From the NCBI RefSeq assembly GCF_014842995.1, contig NZ_JACYXL010000002.1, positions 1-64,000 on the forward strand: a stretch of DNA of 64,000 bases. Direction: 5' to 3'. Under the pieces are notes generated by a model, which was given only the letters and a program-made list of their open reading frames with translations, did no database searches and was not told the origin of the DNA. The DNA is from Rhodanobacter sp. 7MK24. Its GTDB lineage: Bacteria; Pseudomonadota; Gammaproteobacteria; Xanthomonadales; Rhodanobacteraceae. Position 1 is the first letter of the stretch. Each line of letters opens with the position of its first letter. The translations under genes and the position numbers were made by a program. Below, one piece after another: positions 16,118-25,459 of this stretch.

Positions 16118-17103
16118 GACCTGTCCTCCAGCAATGTGGAGAGAAGACGATCCAAGTCGTCCATTTCTTTCTGCTGCCCAGCTGCCACGGCTTGGGCAAC
16201 CTTGTCAGTCTCGAACCGACACGCCAAAAGTACACCACTCCACCCGAGCACAGACTGATGCATCTCTCTGTTTCCGGCGGCATCCACCGTGAGATAAGAG
16301 TCTCCACTTGCAAGCCACAACTGACCGTGAAATCGCTGTACAAGTTCCACAAGTTTGGCCAAGCCAAGACCTAGATGATTGTTTTCCTTGACTTTTACAT
16401 AGGCCATATCGCCTATGGGATTTCCTACAGCGTCTGGCGGGAGAGCTTGAGCCCAAAAATCTAAGTCTTTCTTTTTACTTGAATTTCCTTCAACGATACA
16501 CCAGTTGATGGCCTCCGCATGAGTGCTGAGTCCCTCCCGGCGATCTATCCCTGCGCGCCTTAACTCCGCAAGGAAGCCGGCCCCGGCATCAGCTAACGCA
16601 AACTCTAAAACATGCTCCTGGCCGCTGCTGTAGGGTTTCTTCCACTTCGAGGCCATGGATATCCCGGTGCTTTCGGCATGCGACCATACATTGTCGTGCA
16701 GGTCACCGACCACGTCACAGAGATTGGCCACGAACGGCCCCATCTTGGGGTCTGTGAACCAATTTCGCACACATGACGCAATATCCTGCGTTGCTCGGTC
16801 GATCTCCTCCACGCCGCGCAATAAAACCAAAGGACTGTAGTTCTTACCTTGATTTGTCCTTTGATATGCGTAGGTATCGTCGCAATCCAAGGCGGCTTCG
16901 ATCCCAATCGCTCGCGCATACTGCTGCGTATTAATGTTCAAATCGCAGAAGATTTCTTCCACGTCCAACCCCTTAGCTCTTGCCAGCACCGCAAGTGCCG
17001 CCCAACAGCCTGGAGACGCATAGTCGCACCGAACCGCCTCAATAACAGCGTCAAGCGGGTCGGCATCCTTGCGACGCCCAAGAAAGCAATCCGGAGCTTT
17101 CAC
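16114..17103 (-). CDS. GHKL/HATPase-domain protein
   Basis: This 329-residue protein has an N-terminal unknown region (1-120) and a C-terminal Bergerat ATP-binding fold: N box GDLHDNVWSHA (133-143), ADAGAGF (171-177) and NNHLGLGLAKL (241-251). A roughly 60-residue insertion separates the last two boxes. There is no H-box or membrane segment, so it is not a normal sensor kinase. The start is GTG 17103. The frame stays open about 90 bases upstream without ATG, GTG or TTG, so the N-terminus is uncertain. It is translationally coupled to the STAS-like gene. Confidence 0.78.
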   Translation of the reverse strand: MKAPDCFLGRRKDADPLDAVIEAVRCDYASPGCWAALAVLARAKGLDVEEIFCDLNINTQQYARAIGIEAALDCDDTYAYQRTNQGKNYSPLVLLRGVEEIDRATQDIASCVRNWFTDPKMGPFVANLCDVVGDLHDNVWSHAESTGISMASKWKKPYSSGQEHVLEFALADAGAGFLAELRRAGIDRREGLSTHAEAINWCIVEGNSSKKKDLDFWAQALPPDAVGNPIGDMAYVKVKENNHLGLGLAKLVELVQRFHGQLWLASGDSYLTVDAAGNREMHQSVLGWSGVLLACRFETDKVAQAVAAGQQKEMDDLDRLLSTLLEDRS

Positions 17104-17219
17104 TTCGACAAATCCATCAAGAAAAGAGATTTTGTAGGTTGCCAGAGTTGTACGCTGCGCAATCCTGGCAGAGTCGGATGGAATTCACCCGAATCCCAAA
17201 CATCATCGTCCAAATCGTC

Positions 17220-18875
17220 TTATTCGCCGATCTTAGGCGCCCGTTTTGTCTGGCCATTTTGATGTAGCACCAACGCCACGACCCTCCCTGAGGCATCACG
17301 CTCAAAGTCGATCTTCGCGTCGACCACCCGGTAGAAGAAATGGTCTTTGGCGCTGGCGTACAGGGGAAGCGAGGGCTGGCTGGCGAGCTTGGCCATCAGT
17401 TGCCCATGGTCGATGGTGACTACAAACGCCGCGCCTGGGGCGAGATCATAGCGCCCCAAATATCCCTGAAGGGTTGCAGTATCCAAGGTGACCTGGCTGA
17501 TCCCTTCAACTTTGTCGGCGGTCGCTTCACTTATCTTGGGCGCGGGGTGGTCGCCATGTTGGTGCACGACGAGGCTGTCGACAGTGCCGTCTGCCTTGCG
17601 CTTGAAGCTGATCGTGATGTTGTCGAACTGGGCGAAGAACTCATCCCGCGCCGTAGGGTAGATCGGAATAGGCTGCTGGCCCGTCGCCTGCGTTAACAGT
17701 TGATCACCCGCCAGGCTGATTCGAAGCACCATGCGGGGGGAGAGCTGGTAGATGCCCTGATAGACCTTCAGCTCGGCGGCCGACATCGCGAGTTTTTTGT
17801 GTGCCTGTGCCAGCGGCCAGCCAGCGCGCAGTGTGGCAAGGCCCAGATCATCCACACCGATTTGTGCATTGGTGAGGATCACGACACCGTGCTTCCGGTC
17901 GGCAGTAAAGCCGATAAAGCTGGCATATCCACCGGTCATACCGTTGTGCCAGATGACGTCTTGTCCGCCCTCTTTGTGCAGGGTCATCCAGATCAAACCG
18001 ATCTGGTTATCCGGTACTCCAGAGGAGGCTCTGGGCGATTGCGCCAGCTGCATCGCGGGAAGAAGTGGCGAACGCAGCAAGCCCATGTTGGCTTCCAGAT
18101 AGCGCAGCATGTCTGCCCCGGTGCTACGGATGCCGCCTGCTGCAGCCAGGGCGTCGAAGTGCCAGTTGGGTACCGCTTTCCCCGAGGCATCGTGGCCGAT
18201 CGCCATCCCGGCAGGGTTGCCCTTGCCCATCGCCACAGAGGTGTCCTTCATTCCCAGCGGTTCGAAGATCGCGGTCTTCAGCAAGGCGGGGTAGCTCGAT
18301 CTGGCGTGCTGACCCAGTGCATAGCCCAACAGGCCCACGGCCAGATTGGAGTATTCGTAGGTGGTTCCGGGATCTCTGGGCAGGGTGTAGTTGGCCAGGA
18401 ACTGTTTGAGTTTCGCCGCGTCGTAATCCGCGTAAGGATCGGTGGGGTCGGCCGGGGCCAGATTTGCAGGGAGGCGTGGAAGGCCGGAGTTTTGCTCCGC
18501 TATGGCGGCCAAGGTGATGGTCTTGCCATCCTTGGAAGGGATGCTGAAGCCGGGGAGCAACTTGGACAACGGTTGATCCAGGCGAAGTTGCCCGTTGTCG
18601 ACGGCATTCGCCAAGAGCGTGGCCGTGAATGTCTTGGTCACTGACCCTATCTCGTAGATGGTCGCGCTCGTGGGCGCAGCTCCGGTATCGAGCTTGCCAA
18701 ACGCGTGGACCTCGCCTTTGTCACCGTCTACGACAGCGATCACGAATGTGGGGTTTTCTCCGGCGGCCACGCGATCGTGAATGGCTTGCTCAACCCGGGC
18801 CGGAATGAGGGATGGCGCCGCCATGACGTTCATGGCAACCAGGCAGGCTCCAGCAACAACGGCGACTCGCTTCAC
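17220..18875 (-). CDS. Secreted serine hydrolase, beta-lactamase (class C/AmpC-like) family
   Basis: This 551-residue protein has a signal peptide (cleavage probably after MAA near residue 20). It carries the serine penicillin-binding fold motifs SVTK (78-81), YSN (175-177) and HNG (310-312, the KTG equivalent). These proteins act in the periplasm as esterases, peptidases or beta-lactamases; the substrate is not predictable. A C-terminal region of about 190 residues contains two similar repeats (around QLLTQATGQQPIPIY and QLMAKLASQPSLPLY), typical of DUF3471-like tails. The start is GTG 18875, with AAAGGAG six bases upstream. Confidence 0.88.
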   Translation of the reverse strand: MKRVAVVAGACLVAMNVMAAPSLIPARVEQAIHDRVAAGENPTFVIAVVDGDKGEVHAFGKLDTGAAPTSATIYEIGSVTKTFTATLLANAVDNGQLRLDQPLSKLLPGFSIPSKDGKTITLAAIAEQNSGLPRLPANLAPADPTDPYADYDAAKLKQFLANYTLPRDPGTTYEYSNLAVGLLGYALGQHARSSYPALLKTAIFEPLGMKDTSVAMGKGNPAGMAIGHDASGKAVPNWHFDALAAAGGIRSTGADMLRYLEANMGLLRSPLLPAMQLAQSPRASSGVPDNQIGLIWMTLHKEGGQDVIWHNGMTGGYASFIGFTADRKHGVVILTNAQIGVDDLGLATLRAGWPLAQAHKKLAMSAAELKVYQGIYQLSPRMVLRISLAGDQLLTQATGQQPIPIYPTARDEFFAQFDNITISFKRKADGTVDSLVVHQHGDHPAPKISEATADKVEGISQVTLDTATLQGYLGRYDLAPGAAFVVTIDHGQLMAKLASQPSLPLYASAKDHFFYRVVDAKIDFERDASGRVVALVLHQNGQTKRAPKIGE

Positions 18876-19065
18876 GTTGGCTCCTTTCCGTCCTTGATGA
18901 CGGAGACGTTGGGTTTTCAGCATTCAAAGTGCATCTGGACGATCATCCCGACGCCCACTCCGGAACCGCAAAACCTTTGGCGTCGCATGAATCCATGCGT
19001 ATCGGAGCTGCCTCCGATACGTTACTTCGAAGGTCTTCGGTGGTTGGGAGTCGGTGTGGTTGGGA

Positions 19066-19320
19066 TCAGATGCGTGGCATGGACAGCCGCTTCGTAATCG
19101 CAGACAGATCGAAGTCATCCAGACTGAAAATGTCCTCGACGGTGGTGCCAAGCGCATGCGCCAGTCGAAGCGCCAAGATCGTAGACGGCACCATCCTCCC
19201 TTGCTCAATCGCGTTGATGGACTTCCTCGTCACGCCGATCAGTTCGGCAAGATCCGCCTGTGTCAGTTCCTTGGCTGCTCGATAGACCCGCAAGGAATTC
19301 TTTAGCGCGGCCTCGTCCAT
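19066..19320 (-). CDS. XRE-family transcriptional regulator
   Basis: This 84-residue protein is essentially one helix-turn-helix domain (LTQADLAELIGVTRKSINAIE) with a short tail. It belongs to the small XRE type encoded beside membrane proteins. It starts one base after the stop of the membrane gene at 19322, so the two form an operon. It likely represses its own promoter near 19,800, where GTAAC and GTTAC half-sites occur six bases apart. Confidence 0.88.
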   Translation of the reverse strand: MDEAALKNSLRVYRAAKELTQADLAELIGVTRKSINAIEQGRMVPSTILALRLAHALGTTVEDIFSLDDFDLSAITKRLSMPRI

Positions 19321-19321
19321 G

Positions 19322-19762
19322 CTAGCGATCCATGTATAGGAACGAGGCCAGTAGAAAGATCGGCCCGATGGCTGCCGTCATGTAGGCCATGAAAAATGCG
19401 GGGCCACCCGGAAATGCGACCAGCGCGCAGATGCAAAGCGGCGCCTGCATGGCCAGAACGCCGATAAAGGCTATGCGGAAAGAACGATCGAGGCTGCGCT
19501 TGCGGAGCTCATCGGAAAACATTGCGCGAAGAAGTTCGGATGCCTCGGGGCCAAGCTGCCTGCGCTTCGTGTGAAGGACAGAAACAAGAGCCACGATCGC
19601 AACAGCGATCAGTGCGCCGACGATCGAAGGACTCGCGGCCGGGACTCCCAATAGTTTGACGGCTGGTAACGCCGCCGCGATCAAGATGAACATGCAAAGC
19701 AGTACCCACAGGGTTTGCCGCCCATACTTGACGCAGTCATCGAGCGAGGTCTGTGAGTTCAT
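19322..19762 (-). CDS. Four-helix membrane protein paired with XRE regulator
   Basis: This 146-residue protein starts at ATG 19762 and has hydrophobic segments near 18-38, 44-63, 90-112 and 118-142, separated by a basic loop (HTKRRQLGPEASELLRAM). No enzymatic motif is present. The tight coupling to the XRE gene is a common arrangement of unknown function in proteobacteria. Confidence 0.75.
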   Translation of the reverse strand: MNSQTSLDDCVKYGRQTLWVLLCMFILIAAALPAVKLLGVPAASPSIVGALIAVAIVALVSVLHTKRRQLGPEASELLRAMFSDELRKRSLDRSFRIAFIGVLAMQAPLCICALVAFPGGPAFFMAYMTAAIGPIFLLASFLYMDR

Positions 19763-19801
19763 AGTCGAGCCCCTGTCTGGTGAAGCTAAAATGTAACACA
19801 T

Positions 19802-20599
19802 AGGTTACTTTATGCAACCTTTGCATCACCTCTCTCCATGAGCGCTGGAGGCAGCGGATGCTCATCACCAGTGAATTTGAGCCAAGCGACGTAAGCGGCA
19901 AGCGCGCCAATCACTCCTAAGTAATTGTTTTTATGTAATTAGCTCACCCGAGCTAAAAAGCAAGATCAGAAAATTCCTGCTAATTCCAGCTGTGCGCAGA
20001 GTCGGCCTTGCCTGAGCCCGTTCGGTGGTAAGCGGCTGAAGTTGCACAAGCCGCAACAGTAAGCGGAAGGCACCCTTAAAGCGGTCAATACGACGGCCTT
20101 GTGGGCTTGAATTTGTCAGCAGCGTCGTTATCCCGCAGCGGCCGCGCAAGAGAAAATCTCTAGACATCAGAACCTTAGATCCAGCTGACACCGTTAAGGG
20201 ATCTCGACACCTGCTATCGGGTTTGGTTAACGATGTCAGTGCCCCGTAACTGCGCCACTAGACACGGCAGCAAGGCACACCGAAACGACAATAAGTCATT
20301 GATGCTAAAATATTTTCTATCAAAACGAGCGCATTGCGCCGCCAGCCAAATAACCGGGAAAGCGTCCATCGATCACTTAGGGCTGGGTTGGGATGAAGGA
20401 CAACCGCGGCTATGGCTTTGGTTGCTATCCGACAACGCCCTGCAACCGAAAGGGTTCGGCAAAACGGAGGAGATCCATTTCGCGTTGGCTGCGCGCCCGC
20501 GGCCAGGGTTTCCAAATGCGGGGCTTAGAGTTCCCAAATCCCGAACATCTGCCCGCTCGCGCCATATGTCGCCGAATCGGGGCATTGCCACACGGCGCT
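19802..20599. other. About 800 bases without a convincing gene
   Basis: The sequence right of the XRE/membrane operon holds a GTAAC-6-GTTAC motif near 19,795 that could be an operator. It also holds a hairpin TTAGCTC/GAGCTAA (19939-19956) followed by four A. A minus-strand frame of 78-86 codons (19931-20191) has no homologue I recognise and no ribosome-binding site. The rest appears non-coding and is lower in GC than the flanking core. Confidence 0.4.
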
Positions 20600-20884
20600 T
20601 CAGTATTCGGCGCGAATGGCCTTGCAATAGGGGCCATTCATCACAAATCGGCGGCACACGGAGGGCCGGGTTTCATAGATGCCGCAGTTCATGCGCGCAC
20701 CGTTCAAGGCTACACACCAACCGTCCTCGCCACGCTTCATGACATGCAAGCCTGAAGGCAAGTAGGTGGTGAGATGCTCGGGAATATGGTCCTCCGGCTG
20801 CAGGACAACCATGAGGCGGCAGCAGACGGCCTCGCACGCGGAACAGCGTGCGGCACCCGGGGCACGGCCGGTTGGTGAAGTCAT
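20600..20884 (-). CDS. YkgJ-family cysteine-cluster protein
   Basis: This 94-residue protein is rich in cysteine: C14, C17, C21 and C22 near the start, then MNCGIYETRPSVC and GPYC near the end. This is the pattern of the YkgJ/UPF0153 family, predicted to bind zinc or an iron-sulfur cluster. ATG 20884 overlaps the stop of the upstream methyltransferase gene (TCAT), so the two are coupled. The biological role is unknown. Confidence 0.85.
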   Translation of the reverse strand: MTSPTGRAPGAARCSACEAVCCRLMVVLQPEDHIPEHLTTYLPSGLHVMKRGEDGWCVALNGARMNCGIYETRPSVCRRFVMNGPYCKAIRAEY

Positions 20885-21552
20885 GCGCGAGAGGGCTCCT
20901 GGCCCCGGATGTAATGCAGAAGGTGGCCGCGGTACGGCGGCACGTCGCGATCGTCCATGGGACATTGCTCTTCGGTGAGTGTGAAGCCCTGCTCTGCCAA
21001 TAGCTGGCTGAAGTGCTGACTGTGGCTGCGACCGGGGTCGGTAATCACAACCTCCGCTGCTGGGTAGGCATGCCCCCTGACCATCTCGGCGAGCAGCGGC
21101 GCCTGCAGGGGTTCGTACAGCACGTCACTCGCAATAATCACATCGAAGTGACCCAGTGACGGCCGCAGGGCGTCCCATGGCAGGCGGCGGTAATCAATGG
21201 CAGGCAATGCATTGAGCGTCGCGTTGTACGCGAGAAAGGATTCGGCGAGGGGGTGTGAATCTGATGCGACGATGTCGGCACCGCGACGCTTGAGGACAAG
21301 GCAGGCCAATCCGATACCGCACCCCAGTTCGAGGATGCGCTTCCCATCGATGGCGAAGCGATGCATGGCCTGAGCGAGAAGACGCTCCGATGGCCAAAGT
21401 TGACCAAACAGGCCCCATTGAGCGACCGAAAGGCCCATGCGTGCGCGGTGACCGGCGGCATCCGAAAACTGCTGTTTGTCGCTCAGAACTCGCAAGCGAT
21501 ACTTGTGGCCACCGATCAAAAGCTGCTCGCTGCGGGTTGCGTAAGCTTGCAC
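20881..21552 (-). CDS. SAM-dependent methyltransferase (METTL21/Methyltransf_16 type)
   Basis: This roughly 223-residue class I methyltransferase has motif I ILELGCGIGLACLVLKRRGA, an acidic end of strand 2 (IVASDSH), and VIIASDVLYEP at the active-site strand. The family includes protein-lysine and nicotinamide methyltransferases; bacterial substrates are unknown. No ATG suits the conserved N-terminus. GTG 21552 is taken as start because the frame further upstream looks non-coding. It is coupled to the YkgJ-type gene. Confidence 0.82.
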   Translation of the reverse strand: MQAYATRSEQLLIGGHKYRLRVLSDKQQFSDAAGHRARMGLSVAQWGLFGQLWPSERLLAQAMHRFAIDGKRILELGCGIGLACLVLKRRGADIVASDSHPLAESFLAYNATLNALPAIDYRRLPWDALRPSLGHFDVIIASDVLYEPLQAPLLAEMVRGHAYPAAEVVITDPGRSHSQHFSQLLAEQGFTLTEEQCPMDDRDVPPYRGHLLHYIRGQEPSRA

Positions 21553-22035
21553 GGATGCTTCCGGAAGAACCCTGCAAACAGGGCGGAATATTGGGGGCGA
21601 CGCGCTTGGCCGACTGGCCCCACCATGGCGTGCACGGCAAACATGCCGCAACGTGAGCGCGGCACACCCGCCGCATGCACTTGGCCCACATCGCAAACCA
21701 GCACTGATGACTTGGCGGCGGCCTGATTCGGATGAGTGACTGCGTTGCCCAGGTTCTACCTTTGCGAACCGCTAGCGCCCGTTGCGCGACGGCGGCCGAT
21801 TGGGCGCCGAACCGGGATGTCCTGCGACGCGCGCAAAACGATCGATTTTCCGATAGCGCTGTTCCGCTCCGTCCGTATCTCGCCTCTTCGCAGATCCGCA
21901 GTAAACATCGTGGATGTCCGATAACGTGATCGGCTTGGCCGGTGGCGGCATGACAAGTTCCTTGCAATCGGGGACGCAAAGGCCGCACCCGCCTCCCGGA
22001 ATTGAGAGACCGATGCAGAAGAGGATGCCTTTCGA
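21553..22035. other. About 480 bases with no recognisable gene
   Basis: Six-frame reading gives only short, compositionally poor frames here. No RNA gene, IS terminus or terminator stands out. It probably contains the promoter of the methyltransferase-YkgJ operon and decayed DNA. Confidence 0.4.
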
Positions 22036-22245
22036 TCAATGAAGGCTGTGGTACCAGAGCGCTTCCATGCCAAGGCGCGTCGCACACACCCTGGTCTGCT
22101 CCACACTTACCAAGCCCGCCTTGCAGAGCCAGCGCAGATCGGCAAGACGTTCTATCGCGCACAGTGACAATGGACAACGCTTTACAACCTCGCCCAGCAA
22201 GGCCCATTGCTTACAACTCAAACCACAGGGTCGACGGGTACTCAT
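22036..22245 (-). CDS. Small hypothetical protein, possible winged helix
   Basis: This 69-residue frame starts at ATG 22245. The phrase QWALLGEVVKRCPLS, then LADLRWLCKAGLVSVE and a short basic end, resembles a minimal winged-helix domain (helix, recognition helix, wing). The GAG-rich sequence upstream is a weak ribosome-binding site. No family is assigned, and the gene may be a remnant of a larger regulator. Confidence 0.4.
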   Translation of the reverse strand: MSTRRPCGLSCKQWALLGEVVKRCPLSLCAIERLADLRWLCKAGLVSVEQTRVCATRLGMEALWYHSLH

Positions 22246-22474
22246 GCGCTCTTGGTCGCGAGCATCCCTGCACGCGTCGTTGGAGTAACCGCTAGAAGGC
22301 GAATCCAGCTTCGCCACCATACGCCCTTGTGCTGCTTCAAGTGTTAGTTTCTTCGCGTGAGCCGCAACGCGGGTGTTTAGCCAGGCAACGGTTCTCGTCC
22401 CGCTCCGTGTATTCGCGCAACACCCTCGTCAAAGGAGTAGTGTCAGCTCACGACTTCACGCGGAGCACGCCGCT

Positions 22475-22696
22475 ATGGATGACCTCGTTGGCACCACCAG
22501 CAATGGCTTCAACTACACCGCACAGTACGACACGGCGGCGCTGGACAGCGTCGCATGGGCGGCGACCTTTCGAAAGGATGGAATCTACCGGGGGATGCGG
22601 CACGGGCGTGTTTTCGACGTTTCTAATCTGTCGAATCCCGATATCAAACTCGCCGTCATGGACGACATCGAAGAAATATGGGTCAAGGAGCATTGA
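22475..22696 (+). CDS. Small hypothetical protein
   Basis: This 73-residue soluble protein starts at ATG 22475, with GGAG ten bases upstream. It is acidic toward the C-terminus (VMDDIEEIWVKEH). The middle, with WAATFRKDGIYRGMRHGRVFDVSN, looks like a real folded domain rather than random translation. There is no family assignment. It stands alone between gene-poor DNA and the ABC-F gene. Confidence 0.4.
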   Translation: MDDLVGTTSNGFNYTAQYDTAALDSVAWAATFRKDGIYRGMRHGRVFDVSNLSNPDIKLAVMDDIEEIWVKEH

Positions 22697-22927
22697 GACC
22701 CATTGGCTCGCATCGCTGACGGACGTCTATCCAGGCCCTGTGCGTATCCGGCGCGATCGAGTTTGCCGTGACTGAGCCAATGAGACATCGTCCGCAGCCT
22801 TACCCGAAGCACGTGCGGTTCAACGGGTTGCAGCCCAACTCCCACGACTGGCACAAGACGGAAGAGGTCTACCTGACACCGGCGCCAGGCATGGGCCGTT
22901 CGGAGGATTCGAAAGCCGCCTCGTGCC

Positions 22928-24571
22928 CTACCCTTCCGGCTGCTGCCTGCGACTCTTGATGACATCGGTCACCAGGCATCCTTTCGCCGACAGGTCGATC
23001 CGGGAATCGAGCCGGAGGTTGCCGAGGAATACCTCGTCATGCGAAACGAGAACCAAGGCCGCTCGATACTGGAGAAGCATCTGTTCCAGCGCCTGCACGG
23101 AACAGAGGTCGAGATGGTTGGTGGGCTCGTCGAGCAACAACAGACCTGCCGGATTCTCCGCATACAGGACGCAAGCCAATGCGGCCTTCAAGCGTTCACC
23201 GCCGCTCAAGCGTGCGCAGGGTTCCAGTGCGGCAGCGCCGGAAAGCCCAAGTAGGGCGAGCCGGGTCCGCATGTCGGCCTGTCCGATCGAAGGATTGGCT
23301 GCGAGCAATTGATCCAAGGCGGATGCATCCGGGTCGAGGATGCCCAACTGCTGATCCAGCCAGGCGACCGGAACGTGTACGCCGCATCGCCCTGCTGCTG
23401 GCGTAATCGCACCGGCAAGCATCTTCAACAGGGTGGATTTGCCGCTGCCGTTCGCTCCCGTCACTGCTATGCGCTGGCGTCCCCAGATCGTCAGATCGAT
23501 GACGCCGCCCGCCGCACTGCCGAACGGTAGCCGAACACCTTCCAGCGTAGCCGCCTTGCGCCGTGGCGCCGCTCCCGCAAGGGGTGCCAGCAAGCTTACG
23601 TCCGCCTCCTCCCGCACCCGCGACGCCGCTTCACGGACGCGCTCCGCCAATTCATCCCTGGCGAATTCCAGGTCGCACTGCCTCTTGCCGGCACTCACCT
23701 GGCTGTTTTGCTTGCGCCCTCCCAGCAGGATGGCAGCCTGATTGGCGCCGCGCGCGTCACGCGAAGCGCGTGCCTGACGGCGATCCAGCCTTTCTTGGCT
23801 GGCACGCCGCCCTTCTTCGCCACGGCGCTGTTCCGCCTTGCGATGTTCCAGCTCCTGCAGGACGCGTTCCTGCTCCTTCGCGCGGGCTTGTTCGTAGAAG
23901 GCAAATCCGCCGCCGTAGTCGCGCAGGCCCGAGGGCGACAATTCGATGATGCGTTGCATGCCCTTCAGCAGTTCGCGGTCGTGGCTCGCGACCAGCAGAC
24001 CTTTCGGCCACGCACCCAGCTTTTGCATCAGCAGATCACGTTGCGTGCAATCCAGATGGTTGGTCGGCTCGTCGAGTATCAGCACATCAGCGCCGCCCAT
24101 CCATGCGCCCAGCAACGCAACGCGGGTCAGCTCGCCGCCGCTCAAGCTGGCGGCATGTCGCTCCGGCGCAAGATGAGGTAAGCCATGCTCTTCCAGCAGG
24201 TTGCTCAGATGCTGCCGGATATCCCAGCGGTCTCCGACGATCTCGAAATCGACCGGATCCACTCCCCCGGCTTCAATGCGGACCAGTGCATCCAGCACCG
24301 CTTGCACGCCCGCAATGCCGGCAACCGTGGCACCTGGCGGACAATCCACCTGTTGCGGCACGTAGTAGATCGTGCCCATGCGTAAGACGCGCCCCTGGGC
24401 GGGCTCCAACTGCCCGGCCATCAGGCGTGCCAATGCGCTTTTGCCGACGCCATTGCGCCCCACCAGGCCGGTATGGCGCTGGTCGAGTTGCATGTCGATG
24501 TCCGAAAAGAGGCGATGGCCGTCCGGCCATGCAAACGCCGCACTCTGCAGCGTCAAAAAAGATTCCGTCAT
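22928..24571 (-). CDS. ABC-F family ATPase
   Basis: This 547-residue protein has two ABC ATPase domains and no membrane segment. Domain 1 has GRNGVGKS (38-45), signature LSGGE and LILDEPTNHLD. Domain 2 has GANGSGKS, LSGGE and LLLDEPTNHLD. A charged, Arg/Glu-rich linker lies between them. ABC-F proteins act on the ribosome as translation or antibiotic-resistance factors. The subfamily resembles the short Uup/YheS-like group, but antibiotic protection cannot be judged. It is divergent from the dioxygenase gene. Confidence 0.9.
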   Translation of the reverse strand: MTESFLTLQSAAFAWPDGHRLFSDIDMQLDQRHTGLVGRNGVGKSALARLMAGQLEPAQGRVLRMGTIYYVPQQVDCPPGATVAGIAGVQAVLDALVRIEAGGVDPVDFEIVGDRWDIRQHLSNLLEEHGLPHLAPERHAASLSGGELTRVALLGAWMGGADVLILDEPTNHLDCTQRDLLMQKLGAWPKGLLVASHDRELLKGMQRIIELSPSGLRDYGGGFAFYEQARAKEQERVLQELEHRKAEQRRGEEGRRASQERLDRRQARASRDARGANQAAILLGGRKQNSQVSAGKRQCDLEFARDELAERVREAASRVREEADVSLLAPLAGAAPRRKAATLEGVRLPFGSAAGGVIDLTIWGRQRIAVTGANGSGKSTLLKMLAGAITPAAGRCGVHVPVAWLDQQLGILDPDASALDQLLAANPSIGQADMRTRLALLGLSGAAALEPCARLSGGERLKAALACVLYAENPAGLLLLDEPTNHLDLCSVQALEQMLLQYRAALVLVSHDEVFLGNLRLDSRIDLSAKGCLVTDVIKSRRQQPEG

Positions 24572-24693
24572 GGAGGCTCCCGCGATGTCAGGTATCGCTC
24601 TATCGCAATCGATGGAGGCGAAAGGCCGTCAGGAAGACGGCGACATCACTGGCGCATCGGACGATTCCCCGGTTGTGCGGAAAGAGGGCGGCG

Positions 24694-25455
24694 ATGATAG
24701 CAAATGATCGCCGCGCGGCTTCCCTGCTCACTACAATGCCCGGACACGCCACGCTGCCAGAGGGAATCCACTTGATCGTCTGTGTACCCGATGTGCTGAC
24801 CGCACAGGAATTGGCCGCATTGCGCGCCGAACTGCAAACCGCCCCTTTCGTCGACGGCTCCGCCACGGCCGGCTGGTCGGCGCGCACCGTGAAGAAGAAC
24901 CAGCAGATCGACATCGGCAGCGCCAGCTACGCACGCATGGCCGATGTCGTGCGCACGGCCTTCCATCGCCATAGCCTGCTGCAGGCCGCGCTGTTGCCCG
25001 CGGCAACGACCCAGGCGCTGTTCAACCGCTATGCCGGCGGCATGGAGTACGGCGCGCACGTCGATGCCCCCGTGATGGGCGGTGTGGGCAACGCGGTGCG
25101 CACCGACATCGCGATCACCGTGTTCCTTTCCGATCCGAGCGGTTACGACGGTGGCGAACTGGTGACGCACGCCAGCGGCGGTATGGAATACAAGTTCAAG
25201 CTGGAGGCCGGTGCCGCCATCGCCTATCCGGCCAACACCCTGCACCACGTCAGCCCGGTGACCCGTGGCGTGCGCGACGCGGCCATCATCTGGGTGCAGA
25301 GCATGGTGCGCGACCCGGCCCGGCGTGAACTGCTGTGGGATCTGGAAAACGCCAAGCGCGACATCTTCGGCCGCGAAGGCAAGAGCCAGGCCTTCGACGC
25401 CGTCAGCCGTTCGCACGCGAATCTGCTGCGGATGTGGGCCGAGGTAACGGGCTGA
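24694..25455 (+). CDS. Fe(II)/2-oxoglutarate dioxygenase, PiuC/YbiX family
   Basis: This 253-residue protein (from ATG 24694; a shorter start at 24736 is possible) has the iron ligands H122 and D124 (YGAHVDAP), H185 (TLHHVSPV) and R194 for 2-oxoglutarate (TRGVRDAAIIW). The phrase VKKNQQIDIGS near residue 67 is typical of PKHD-type hydroxylases. PiuC proteins are often linked to siderophore receptors; none is seen here. The C-terminal DUF4243-like helical region is also present. Confidence 0.88.
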   Translation: MIANDRRAASLLTTMPGHATLPEGIHLIVCVPDVLTAQELAALRAELQTAPFVDGSATAGWSARTVKKNQQIDIGSASYARMADVVRTAFHRHSLLQAALLPAATTQALFNRYAGGMEYGAHVDAPVMGGVGNAVRTDIAITVFLSDPSGYDGGELVTHASGGMEYKFKLEAGAAIAYPANTLHHVSPVTRGVRDAAIIWVQSMVRDPARRELLWDLENAKRDIFGREGKSQAFDAVSRSHANLLRMWAEVTG

Positions 25456-25459
25456 CCGA

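Noticed and set aside
19931-20191. 86-codon minus-strand frame after the XRE/membrane operon
   Set aside because: No domain, no start signal and unusual composition. It may be decayed DNA, so it is kept only as a note in the intergenic entry.
20233-20742. 169-codon plus-strand frame
   Set aside because: Arg- and Ser-rich, no ribosome-binding site, no domain. It overlaps the YkgJ-type gene on the other strand.
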